The notes under the pieces were generated by a model. The model was not told the origin of the DNA, did not search any database, and worked only from the letters and a program-made list of their open reading frames with translations. From positions 1-18,918 of the forward strand of contig CAZIQG010000016.1 in the NCBI GenBank assembly GCA_964541725.1: a stretch of DNA of 18,918 nucleotides. The letters run 5' to 3'. Positions within the stretch are counted from its first letter, which is position 1. The number at the start of each line of letters is the position of its first letter. This document shows positions 1-7,090 of this stretch, piece after piece. This DNA comes from JAGOUY01 sp964541725. GTDB taxonomy: Bacteria > Patescibacteriota > Patescibacteriia > 2-12-FULL-60-25. The position numbers and the translations under genes are program-made.

Positions 1-302
1 AAAAGGTGCAGATAACCAATGAGAAATGGAAAGGAAGCACAGAGAGGTTAGTATCCAGTATCGAGTATCGTGTATCGAGTATAGAGAGGAATCCAACGGG
101 TATTGGTATACACGATACTGGATACTCGATACCCGATACTTCCGTTGATGAAGAGTTGTCTCGCTATACGATGGGCTACTTGCGTCACTTATTTAGCGTA
201 GATGAGATGCTTGGATTGCGCTTAGCCACGATGGTGAATGTGCGGTTTTATTTGGAGCTTATGCGACGGATTCGGGTGGCGATTGAGGAGGGGCGCTTGT
301 GA
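1..302 (+). CDS. tgt: tRNA-guanine transglycosylase, C-terminal part (5' end outside window)
   Basis: Tgt exchanges guanine in the anticodon of certain tRNAs for a queuine precursor. The frame is open from the window edge and ends at TGA 300-302. The last ~48 residues match the Tgt C-terminus: YTMGYLRHLF, then a helix with LGLRLATM, then VRFYLELMRRIRVAIEEGRL. The segment KVQITNEKWKGSTERL near the start fits the Tgt stretch that normally leads into 'PLD' and the zinc loop. Two oddities stand out. About 30 residues (codons over 51-141) are encoded by a heptamer inverted repeat. The usual C-x-C-x2-C zinc loop is absent (S, D and L at the aligned positions), and the zinc His of the T-x-H-N motif is Val (TMVN). 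Family assignment is firm; whether the enzyme is active is unknown. The stop overlaps the next gene's start. Confidence 0.85.
   Translation, partial: KVQITNEKWKGSTERLVSSIEYRVSSIERNPTGIGIHDTGYSIPDTSVDEELSRYTMGYLRHLFSVDEMLGLRLATMVNVRFYLELMRRIRVAIEEGRL
51..141. repeat. Inverted array of 7-bp repeats inside tgt
   Basis: The left arm (51-85) is five tandem heptamers of the form GTATCNN: GTATCCA, GTATCGA, GTATCGT, GTATCGA, GTATAGA. The right arm (107-141) is five heptamers of the inverse form GATACNN (TATACAC, GATACTG, GATACTC, GATACCC, GATACTT). The arms are largely complementary and separated by 21 bp, so the RNA can fold into a long hairpin. The element is read through in frame as part of Tgt. 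It resembles in concept the Rickettsia palindromic elements that insert in frame in genes; that comparison is inference. Confidence 0.9.
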
Positions 303-817
303 TGTATACGTTACGCAGGCGCACGGGGATGCGCTCGATCCGGTTAGCCGTCCGATCTGACGGGGAGATTGTGGTATCGGCGGCGAAATCGGTGCCGGTG
401 TTTATCATTGAGCGCTTTGTAACGCAGAAACTGGCTTGGATAGAAGCGCAGCGTGAGAAGATGCGCACACGGGTGCGGGTGGCACCGGCTCCTTCGGTGA
501 GCGAGTATAAACAGCACAAGCAGGCGGCGCTTGAGCTTGTAAAAGAACGCGTGGCGCATTTTTCCGCACTCTACGGGTTTGTCCCAAAACGTGTATCCGT
601 TGGGAATGCGCGCACACGGTGGGGGAGTTGTTCGCGCAAAGGCGCTCTCATGTTTAGTTATCGGATCGTATTTTTATCTGAAGAATTGCGCGATTATCTG
701 ATCGTGCACGAACTTTGTCACTTAAAAGAGTTTAACCATTCTGCCAAGTTTTGGGGATTGGTTGCGCAGACGATCAAGGAGTGGAAGGTGTTGCGTAAAC
801 AGTTGCGGATGGGGTAA
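302..817 (+). CDS. YgjP-type zinc metallopeptidase-like protein (M48/DUF45 superfamily)
   Basis: A 171-residue protein of the YgjP family, related to SprT and M48 peptidases, with unknown natural substrate. The family signature is clear: R-x-R-W-G-S-C near residues 104-110, then the zinc motif HELCH at 136-140, with a third ligand candidate His146 in the following FNHSAKFW. Length is somewhat short for the family (about 170-240), with a compressed N-terminal half. ATG 302 overlaps the tgt stop (TGATG); GTG 299 is an alternative. A purine-rich GGAGGGG lies about 9 nt upstream, inside tgt, making this the only gene in the window with a classical-looking ribosome site. Translational coupling with tgt is likely. 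Confidence 0.88.
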   Translation: MYTLRRRTGMRSIRLAVRSDGEIVVSAAKSVPVFIIERFVTQKLAWIEAQREKMRTRVRVAPAPSVSEYKQHKQAALELVKERVAHFSALYGFVPKRVSVGNARTRWGSCSRKGALMFSYRIVFLSEELRDYLIVHELCHLKEFNHSAKFWGLVAQTIKEWKVLRKQLRMG

Positions 818-827
818 GAGAGGTACC

Positions 828-856
828 TTTTCATTCCTGGGTTTCTTAGGCATGAT
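828..856 (+). promoter_or_regulatory. Putative sigma70 promoter of the helicase gene
   Basis: TTTTCA (828-833), 17-nt spacer, CATGAT (851-856), then 6 nt to the ATG at 863. Each box deviates from consensus by two bases or fewer, but spacing and position match the other candidate leaderless promoters here. Predicted transcription start is at or next to the start codon. Confidence 0.4.
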
Positions 857-862
857 CCGAAC

Positions 863-3820
863 ATGAGAGAAGAGCTTCTAGAGGGATTGAATGAGGCGCA
901 GTGCCAGGCCGTGACCCATACCAACGGCCCGCTTTTGATTGTGGCCGGGGCTGGGACCGGCAAAACGACGGTTTTGACGAAACGGTATGCGTATTTGCTC
1001 GATACTCCTGTCACGACGGCGAATATTTTAGCACTTACCTTTACAGACAAGGCGGCGGGGGAGATGGAAGACCGTATCTTGGGGTTGTTATCGACGGGGA
1101 CGTATGATTTTTGGATCTCGACCTTTCATGGATTTTGTCAGCGTATTTTAGAGGCACATGCGTTGGAGATTGGGTTACCGAACCAGTTTCGAGTCTTGTC
1201 GACGACGGATGCGTGGTTGCTCCTGAAACGTCGCTTTACGGAGTTGCCTTTGGATCATTATCGACCACTCGGGAATCCGGTGAAGTTTTTACGTTCACTG
1301 CTCCAGCATATTTCGCGCGCCAAAGATGAAGGCGTGACCCCAGAGAAGTATTTAGCGTTTGCGCGTGAGGCAACGCTGAATGTCGACCAAGAAGCGGCTG
1401 AGGGAGAGCGGAAACGCCTGCAAGAATTGGCGGATGTGTATTTTGCCTATCGCAAAATTTTATTAGAAGAAGGGTGTTTGGACTTTGGGGATTTGATTTT
1501 GGAGACGCTACGGTTATTTCGTGAGCGTCCCATGATCCTTGAGTTGTATCGTAATCAATTCACGTATGTGATGGTGGATGAGTTTCAAGATACGAATTGG
1601 GCGCAGTATGAGCTTTTGAAACTTTTGGTCGGCAAACGTCGGAATTTGACGGTGGTCGGGGATGACGACCAGGCGATCTATAAATTTCGTGGTGCGTCGC
1701 TCGCGAATATTTTGCAGTTTCGCGATGATTTTCCCGAAGCGAAGACGGTGGCTCTCACGCAGAACTATCGTTCTAAACGAGAAATTTTGGATTGTGCCTA
1801 TGAGTTTATTAAGAAAAATGATCCACATCGTTTAGAGGTGAAATTGCAGGATACGGGGCTGTCTAAGCGGTTATTGGCAGAGCGGGGAGAGGGCGGGGAA
1901 ATTGAGACGGTGTGGGCGCCAAGCGTTGAGGAAGAAGCGGAGTCTGTTATCGAAGATATTAAGATCAAGAAACAGGCTTTGGATACGGGATGGAATGATT
2001 TTGCGATTCTCGTGCGCTCGAATGATGGGGCTGAGCCGTTTGTGCGGGCGTTTGAGCGGTATGGGATTCCATTCCAATTCATGGCGTTGCGTGGATTGTA
2101 TGGTAAGCCGGTGATTTTGGATGTGATTGCCCTTTTGTCGTTATTGGATGGGTATCATGAGTCGTCTGCCGTTTGGCGAGCCTTGGCCTTGCCGTGTTAT
2201 TCGATTTCTGCGGGCGATCGGGCAGAACTCGTCCAGCTTGCAAACCGTAAAGGTATGCCACTTTGGTTTGCGGTTGTGTCTGTGGCGCGCGGAGACCGTC
2301 AGGGAGCCGGAGTGAGTGACGAAGGAGCAAGTGTTTTACGCGGAATGGTTGCAACGGTAGAAAAATTGGCGGCGAGTGCAAGACGAGATCAACCACTCAA
2401 GATATTGCAGGCCGCTTTGGATCAGACGGGGTATTTAGCGATGGTCGTGAAGCTACCCGAGCGCGAGAAGTGTGAAGCGTTGCAGTGGTTGAATGGGTTT
2501 GCTTCACGTATTAAGCGCTACGAGGCGGCTTCGAATGATCCTTCGTTGCGGGAATTCTTGGAAGAATTACGCTTGGAAATCGAGAGTGGAGAAGAGGGTG
2601 CCTTGGATACCGACCCGGATTCTGGCCCAGAGCTCGTCAAGATTTTGACGGTGCATGCCGCCAAAGGCTTGGAATTTAAACATGTCTACGTCGTGTCTTT
2701 GGTCGAGCAGCGCTTCCCTTCGCGGGCGCGACCGGAGCCGATTCCGTTGCCGGACGGGCTCGTAAAGGAACAATTAGAGGAGGGTGACCATCATTTAGAA
2801 GAAGAACGGCGTTTGTTATATGTTGCTCTCACACGCGCCAAAGATACGCTGATGATTACGGGGGCGTCTGATTATGGCGGTTCGCGGGCGAAGAAGCCGT
2901 CGCCATTTTGGGCAGAAGCGAAGTTGGATGTGCCGGAATCATTGCTGATTGGGCGAGATGTGACGAAAATGCTCATGCCGCCAGAAGAAGTCGCGTTAAC
3001 GGAGGCATATCAAGAAAAGAGCTTATATCCGCTCAAGCGACGCTTTAGTTTTACGCAGCTGGCGGCCTTTCGTAAGTGTCCGTTGCAATATAAATTCGCT
3101 CATATTTACCGAATTCCGGTCTTGGGAGCCTACCAAAAGAGTTTTGGGCAATCGGTTCATTTAACGTTTCAGCGTGTGCTTGAGTTGCATCGTGAACGAA
3201 CACGAGCGGTACAAGGGGATTTGTTTGGAAGTGTCGCGGCGCCTGTGACGACAGGGACGGGTTTACGGGTGACGGAAGACGAGGCGTTAGCGATGCTTGA
3301 TGTTGCGTGGATTGATGAATGGTATGAGACACGGGCGCGACATGACGAATATTACCAAAAAGGGCGGGGAGCGGTGCGCCAGTTTTGTCGTGCCTATGCA
3401 CAAGCGGTGCCAGAGGTTCTAGAGATCGAAAAAGATTTTACGTTAGTATTGGGTCAACATTCTTTGAAGGGGAAGATTGATCGTGTAGATCGGTTGTTGG
3501 ATGGGTCGATGATGGTGTTGGATTATAAAACGGGAACGGCAAAGGAAACCTTGGAGGCAGAAGATAAAGAACAGCTGTATCTCTACCAAATTGCTTTGGA
3601 AGAACGGGGATTGAAGGTCGGACGCTTAGCGTATGTCTATGTCATGGAATGGGAATTGCGTGAGGTTGAGCCCTTAGCTGGACCAGCCCGTCAGAAATTC
3701 TTAGATAAACTTGAGGCTCGCATGGACGAAATTCTCGGTTCCGACTATCAGCCAACTCCCGAGCCATTCACCTGTCGTTTCTGCGACTTTAAGAACATCT
3801 GTGAATTTAGAAAATTGTAA
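863..3820 (+). CDS. UvrD/PcrA-type superfamily 1 helicase fused to RecB-family Fe-S nuclease
   Basis: A 985-residue 3'-5' DNA helicase for repair or recombination. SF1 motifs appear in order: Walker A GAGTGKT (29-35), Ia TFTDKAAGEM (59-68), Ib STFHG (86-90), II VDEFQDTN (238-245), III VVGDDDQAIYKFRG (264-277), IV NYRS (301-304), V TVHAAKGLEF (~596-605), VI LLYVALTRAKD (~651-661). From about residue 728 a PD-(D/E)XK nuclease domain follows (FSFTQLAAFRKCP), with GKIDRVDR and the catalytic LDYKTG near 886. Four Cys, one in RKCP (~739) and three in CRFCDFKNIC at the C-terminus, match the Fe-S cluster of AddB-type nucleases. The domain order resembles AddA/RecB, but no AddB/RecC partner gene is visible. 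No gene symbol is given because this fused form is neither plain UvrD nor clearly AddA. The start follows a possible promoter with no Shine-Dalgarno site. Confidence 0.93.
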   Translation: MREELLEGLNEAQCQAVTHTNGPLLIVAGAGTGKTTVLTKRYAYLLDTPVTTANILALTFTDKAAGEMEDRILGLLSTGTYDFWISTFHGFCQRILEAHALEIGLPNQFRVLSTTDAWLLLKRRFTELPLDHYRPLGNPVKFLRSLLQHISRAKDEGVTPEKYLAFAREATLNVDQEAAEGERKRLQELADVYFAYRKILLEEGCLDFGDLILETLRLFRERPMILELYRNQFTYVMVDEFQDTNWAQYELLKLLVGKRRNLTVVGDDDQAIYKFRGASLANILQFRDDFPEAKTVALTQNYRSKREILDCAYEFIKKNDPHRLEVKLQDTGLSKRLLAERGEGGEIETVWAPSVEEEAESVIEDIKIKKQALDTGWNDFAILVRSNDGAEPFVRAFERYGIPFQFMALRGLYGKPVILDVIALLSLLDGYHESSAVWRALALPCYSISAGDRAELVQLANRKGMPLWFAVVSVARGDRQGAGVSDEGASVLRGMVATVEKLAASARRDQPLKILQAALDQTGYLAMVVKLPEREKCEALQWLNGFASRIKRYEAASNDPSLREFLEELRLEIESGEEGALDTDPDSGPELVKILTVHAAKGLEFKHVYVVSLVEQRFPSRARPEPIPLPDGLVKEQLEEGDHHLEEERRLLYVALTRAKDTLMITGASDYGGSRAKKPSPFWAEAKLDVPESLLIGRDVTKMLMPPEEVALTEAYQEKSLYPLKRRFSFTQLAAFRKCPLQYKFAHIYRIPVLGAYQKSFGQSVHLTFQRVLELHRERTRAVQGDLFGSVAAPVTTGTGLRVTEDEALAMLDVAWIDEWYETRARHDEYYQKGRGAVRQFCRAYAQAVPEVLEIEKDFTLVLGQHSLKGKIDRVDRLLDGSMMVLDYKTGTAKETLEAEDKEQLYLYQIALEERGLKVGRLAYVYVMEWELREVEPLAGPARQKFLDKLEARMDEILGSDYQPTPEPFTCRFCDFKNICEFRKL

Positions 3821-3836
3821 GGCTATAGCCTCTCCG

Positions 3837-3871
3837 GCCTAATGCCTAATTCCTGATGCCTGACGCCTACT
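3837..3871. repeat. Tandem heptamer repeat between helicase and DUF721 genes
   Basis: Five consecutive 7-bp units: GCCTAAT, GCCTAAT, TCCTGAT, GCCTGAC, GCCTACT. A perfect 10-bp palindrome GGCTATAGCC (3821-3830) sits directly after the helicase stop codon. The unit sequence differs from the heptamers in tgt, but the 7-bp period is the same. The array ends 6 bp before the next start codon. Confidence 0.85.
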
Positions 3872-3877
3872 TTTCCT

Positions 3878-4177
3878 ATGTCTCTTGAACCCATTCGTCG
3901 CTTTCTTCCCCGTGCGATCCAAACGGCTGGTATTGCTGAACAAGTGACGGCGGCACGAGTGTTATTTGAGGCTAAGCAGTCGCTTGTGCGTTTGTGGGGA
4001 GAGGAGAAGGCGGAATATGTGGAGATGGTGTCATTTGCTGAAGGGACGCTGAAAATAGCTTCGCGAGCGGGGGCGGCGTTGCAAGAACTTAAAATGCAGA
4101 CGGTGCGGTTTCAGAATGATGTGAATAGAGCGTTGGGAGGGAAGGTGGTGAAGAAGATTTTGTTGGTGAATAAATAA
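3878..4177 (+). CDS. DUF721 (DciA-like) protein
   Basis: A 99-residue protein whose C-terminal half has the DUF721 pattern: a strand with VSFAEGTLKIAS, then a helix QELKMQTVRFQNDVNRALGG, then a final strand VVKKILLVNK. In many bacteria DciA, of this family, loads the replicative helicase DnaB; here the role is inferred from the family only. The N-terminal part is helical and not distinctive. No ribosome site is seen: the ATG follows TTTTCCT directly, and the heptamer array lies just upstream. It could be co-transcribed with the helicase gene 57 bp away. Confidence 0.75.
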   Translation: MSLEPIRRFLPRAIQTAGIAEQVTAARVLFEAKQSLVRLWGEEKAEYVEMVSFAEGTLKIASRAGAALQELKMQTVRFQNDVNRALGGKVVKKILLVNK

Positions 4178-4210
4178 ATATAGGCGATGGGCTCCTATGA
4201 GGAGAAGGGA

Positions 4211-4219
4211 GGGGGGGGG
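4211..4219. repeat. G9 homopolymer tract
   Basis: Nine consecutive G in a purine-rich stretch (about 4201-4225) of the 97-bp gap between the DUF721 gene and the membrane protein. It lies about 20 bp upstream of the putative -35 box of the next gene. A weak hairpin CTCCT-ATG-AGGAG (4192-4204) precedes it. Confidence 0.8.
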
Positions 4220-4239
4220 AGGTGAGCCTGGATCGCGTG

Positions 4240-4268
4240 TTTCATGTTGTGTCTTTCTCGGGTATACT
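4240..4268 (+). promoter_or_regulatory. Putative promoter of the membrane protein gene
   Basis: A good -10 box TATACT (4263-4268) ends 6 nt before ATG 4275. The -35 region at 17 nt spacing is weak (TTTCAT, 4240-4245). The predicted transcript is leaderless. Confidence 0.5.
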
Positions 4269-4274
4269 TGGATT

Positions 4275-4676
4275 ATGAAATCGGGGATGACATTTCCGGT
4301 GTACCTTTGGACCATGGGGGGGACGACCTTGCTCGCGTGGTTAGGGTGGCTTACGGTCTTGTTTCGATTAGATCCGGTTGAGACGGGGTTGATTGGTCTG
4401 TTTTTATTTTATATCACGTTGTTTGCGGCGCTCATGGGGAGTATTGCGGTGGGAGGGGTGTTATATCGCGTGCTTTTTTTGAAGCGCCAGCAAATTGTTA
4501 TGCGAGAAGTGCGTATTTCCTTCCGTCATGGGATTATGCTGGCGTTTGTGGCGGTGGCGACGCTCGCATTATCTGCCCAAAACCTGCTGATTTGGTGGAA
4601 TGTGCTGGGATTATTTGCGGTCTTAGGGGTGGTTGAATATGTGTTTGTGTCGATGGAAGAAAGCCGGAGAATGTAG
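4275..4676 (+). CDS. Hypothetical protein with four membrane helices
   Basis: A 133-residue hydrophobic protein of no family I recognise. Four likely membrane segments: ~residues 6-25, ~35-62 (one long or two short helices, GLIGLFLFYITLFAALMG and following), ~80-100 (GIMLAFVAVATLALSAQNLL) and ~103-125. A basic loop, RVLFLKRQQIVMREVRISFRHG, lies between the second and third. It begins with MKSGM and ends with a charged tail EESRRM. The frame is open upstream to 4197, but ATG 4275 is preferred because TATACT ends 6 nt before it and the upstream residues are low-complexity Gly/Arg from the G-tract. It lies between the DUF721 gene and the mre operon; a cell-envelope role is possible but not shown. 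Confidence 0.7.
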   Translation: MKSGMTFPVYLWTMGGTTLLAWLGWLTVLFRLDPVETGLIGLFLFYITLFAALMGSIAVGGVLYRVLFLKRQQIVMREVRISFRHGIMLAFVAVATLALSAQNLLIWWNVLGLFAVLGVVEYVFVSMEESRRM

Positions 4677-4680
4677 GCGT

Positions 4681-4709
4681 TTGCCATCTTGCTTACAACT
4701 CTCTATGAT
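4681..4709 (+). promoter_or_regulatory. Promoter of the mreBCD-mrdA operon
   Basis: TTGCCA (4681-4686), 17-nt spacer, TATGAT (4704-4709): five of six matches in each box at ideal spacing. The -10 box ends 8 nt before the mreB ATG, so the mRNA should have a leader of 0-2 nt. Confidence 0.65.
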
Positions 4710-4717
4710 CCTCCTGT

Positions 4718-5767
4718 ATGTGGCGCGTGTTCTTACGTAACTTTACCAAACAGATTGGTATTGATTTAGGCACATCTAACACCCTTTTGTTCGTAAAAGG
4801 GCGTGGGATTGTGGTGAATGAGTCTTCGGTGGTGGCGGTCAACCGTCGCAATGGGAGGGTCTTGGCCGTCGGAGAAGAGGCGCGCTCAATGATGGGAAAG
4901 ACGCCTCCGCACATTTTGGTCACACGACCTTTACAGCGCGGGATTATCGCCGATTTTGAAGTGACGGAAAAAATGCTGCGTTACTTTTTTGATAAAGTTC
5001 ATGATGATCGCTCGCTGGTTTTGCCTCGTCCACAAGTCATCATCTCTGTTCCTTTGGATGTTACGGAAGTGGAGCGTAAAGCTGTGGGAGATGCCGCCAT
5101 GAGTGCCGGTGCGCATGAGGTTTTGGTGGTTGAGGAGCCGATTGCGGCAGCGATTGGGGCGGGGATGGATATTTCGAGCCCGCTTGGGAATATGGTGGTG
5201 AATATTGGAGGTGGCACAACAGAAGTCGCGGTTATTTCTTTAAATGGAGTTGTCACGGCCAAGAGTATTGCGATCGCTGGCGAAGAATTGAATAAGAACA
5301 TTGCCCAATACGCACGCGATGTGTTCAACCTCCTTTTAGGGGAAGGGATTGCAGAGCAGATTAAGATGGCGATTGGATCAGCCGTGGAGATGGAGGAGCC
5401 GATGGAAACCTCGATGCGTGGACGCGATATTTTAAGTGGACTTCCACGTGAAATTTTGGTCAACGATGCCCAAGTGCGCGAAGCGTTGGCGCGCTCTGTC
5501 AAAGCGATCGTGGAACAAGTGAAGGGGATTTTAGAGGTCACTCCTCCGGAATTGGTGGCCGATATTTACCAAAAAGGCATTGTATTGACAGGAGGTGGGG
5601 CGCTCTTGCGAGGGATGGATGCCGCGATTAGCCGTGGGACGGGTCTTCCTGTCCGTGTGGCGGATGATCCGCTGACGGCGGTGGCGCGCGGAGTGGGTGC
5701 CCTGATCGATAACCGTCGATTGCTTGAAGATGTGGCCTTTCCTGCCACAGAACGTATTCCCTCATGA
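4718..5767 (+). CDS. mreB: Rod shape-determining protein MreB
   Basis: A 349-residue actin-like ATPase that forms membrane-bound filaments guiding side-wall peptidoglycan synthesis. Actin-fold signatures: phosphate-1 loop GIDLGTSNT (14-22), phosphate-2 VNIGGGTTEVAVISL (~162-176), and adenosine motif LTGGGALLRGMD (~290-301). The N-terminal WRVFLRNF is amphipathic and hydrophobic, suiting membrane contact. Length is typical (about 335-350). It is first in a tight operon; its TGA overlaps the mreC ATG (ATGA). The start has no Shine-Dalgarno site, the upstream bases being CCTCCTGT. Codon use resembles neighbouring genes. Confidence 0.97.
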   Translation: MWRVFLRNFTKQIGIDLGTSNTLLFVKGRGIVVNESSVVAVNRRNGRVLAVGEEARSMMGKTPPHILVTRPLQRGIIADFEVTEKMLRYFFDKVHDDRSLVLPRPQVIISVPLDVTEVERKAVGDAAMSAGAHEVLVVEEPIAAAIGAGMDISSPLGNMVVNIGGGTTEVAVISLNGVVTAKSIAIAGEELNKNIAQYARDVFNLLLGEGIAEQIKMAIGSAVEMEEPMETSMRGRDILSGLPREILVNDAQVREALARSVKAIVEQVKGILEVTPPELVADIYQKGIVLTGGGALLRGMDAAISRGTGLPVRVADDPLTAVARGVGALIDNRRLLEDVAFPATERIPS

Positions 5768-6564
5768 AACCACGCACCCTTTTCATTGCCGGGGGCATTA
5801 TTTGTGTCTTCCTCTTGTTATTATTGACGGGGGTTTTAGCGCCCATTGGGAGATTTGTACGGACGTTTACCGTGCCGCTCGTACGTACGTCTGCCGTTTC
5901 TGCACAAAAAGTACGATTGATTCTCGGACGGTCGTCTGCTTCTGAAGCCCAGTTGCGAGAGACAGAAAAACGCATTGCGGCGGTTGTTGTGGATGTTGCA
6001 CGTCTCCAAAACTTAGAAGATGAAAATCGTACATTACGAGCTCAACTCCATTTTTTGCAAACGTCTGGATATGAGGCGATTGGGGCTCAGGTAATCGGTC
6101 GTGATTTACAAAATGGACGCATGCAGTTTTTGTTGGATCGTGGTACACGCGATCAAGTGGAGATAGGTCAAGCCGTGGTGACAAATGAAGGGGTATTTGT
6201 GGGAAAGATTTTAAAGGCCGCGGAGCATGTATCGGTGCTTGAGGTGTTTACCGATCCAGATGCCAGGACAGCCACGTCTCCGGCTCAACGGCAGCGTTTA
6301 GTTGGAATTGTTGAAGGGCGCGGCAATGGGGCGGCGCTTTTAACTTACATTCCTCCCTCTGAAGTCTTAAAAAAAGATGATCTGTTGGTCACGGCGGGTA
6401 CGGAAGAAAAAGTTCCCGCCAATTTGCCTTTGGGGATTATTAATCGTGTGAATGGCCAGCCTACGGATCCGTTTTTAACGGCGGCCGTTGAGCCGTTGGT
6501 CGGCTTGGATCGTTTGGCGATTGTGTCTATCTTGCGGCCGACTGTGCTTAAGGCTGCTCCCTAG
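5764..6564 (+). CDS. mreC: Rod shape-determining protein MreC
   Basis: A 266-residue bitopic membrane protein that links MreB filaments to the PBP2 wall synthase. One N-terminal membrane helix lies at ~6-28 (TLFIAGGIICVFLLLLLTGV). It is followed by a coiled-coil stretch ~60-98 (LRETEKRIAAVVVDVARLQN, LEDENRTLRAQL), then the extracytoplasmic beta domains with family features VIGRDLQNGRMQFLLDRG and GQAVVTNEGVFVGKI. The ending PLVGLDRLAIVSILRP is characteristic. It overlaps mreB by 4 bp and stops 4 bp before mreD, so translation is probably coupled. Length is typical. Confidence 0.95.
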   Translation: MKPRTLFIAGGIICVFLLLLLTGVLAPIGRFVRTFTVPLVRTSAVSAQKVRLILGRSSASEAQLRETEKRIAAVVVDVARLQNLEDENRTLRAQLHFLQTSGYEAIGAQVIGRDLQNGRMQFLLDRGTRDQVEIGQAVVTNEGVFVGKILKAAEHVSVLEVFTDPDARTATSPAQRQRLVGIVEGRGNGAALLTYIPPSEVLKKDDLLVTAGTEEKVPANLPLGIINRVNGQPTDPFLTAAVEPLVGLDRLAIVSILRPTVLKAAP

Positions 6565-6568
6565 TCCT

Positions 6569-7090
6569 ATGCGCGGATTGTTATTGCCTATCCTTCTTGG
6601 ATTGTTGGCCGGGGTTTGCCAAGTGGCGATCACCCCTTTTTTTGTCGGCTATAAAGATATTGGGGTTGTTATCCCGTGTTTAGTTTTGTTCGTTATGAGC
6701 GTACGCGTCTCACGTAGTTTGGCGTTTGCGGTGATGGCTGGTATGGTTTTAGATAGTTATGTCCTGATCCACCCCTCTTTTCTGTTGTTGCGGTTATTGG
6801 TGCTGACAGGGCTTACCTATGGAGTGTTTTCTCGTTGGCTCACGAATCGTTCCGTATATACGGCACTTGTGCTCGCGGTGGTGGCGAGTCTGACAGATAG
6901 TATTTTTTCCTTTTTCATTGCCTTAGCTCAAGGGATCCCATTTCAGCTGGCATGGTCTCTGCGCGGAATCTTGCTCGGCTTGTGTATTCATATGGTCTTA
7001 TCCTTTATTGGTTTCACCTTGATTAGGTCACTTCCCCGACGGGTGAGATTTCCGTCTGGGCTAGACATGTCTTCCCGCTGGTATGGCTAG
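6569..7090 (+). CDS. mreD: Rod shape-determining protein MreD
   Basis: A 173-residue polytopic membrane protein of the elongasome. About five hydrophobic segments: ~4-24 (LPILLGLLAGVCQVAITPFF), ~30-45 (GVVIPCLVLFVMSV), ~50-62, ~72-90 (LLLRLLVLTGLTYGVF), ~100-125 and ~135-155. Sequence identity in MreD is low across bacteria, so the call rests on hydrophobic profile plus position between mreC and mrdA. The frame is open further upstream inside mreC, but ATG 6569, 4 bp after the mreC stop and directly behind CCT, gives the normal MreD start and length. The 3' end overlaps mrdA by 8 bp. Confidence 0.9.
   Translation: MRGLLLPILLGLLAGVCQVAITPFFVGYKDIGVVIPCLVLFVMSVRVSRSLAFAVMAGMVLDSYVLIHPSFLLLRLLVLTGLTYGVFSRWLTNRSVYTALVLAVVASLTDSIFSFFIALAQGIPFQLAWSLRGILLGLCIHMVLSFIGFTLIRSLPRRVRFPSGLDMSSRWYG

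Noticed and set aside
51..141. CRISPR array
   Set aside because: Repeats are only 7 bp, contiguous and inverted, with no spacers.
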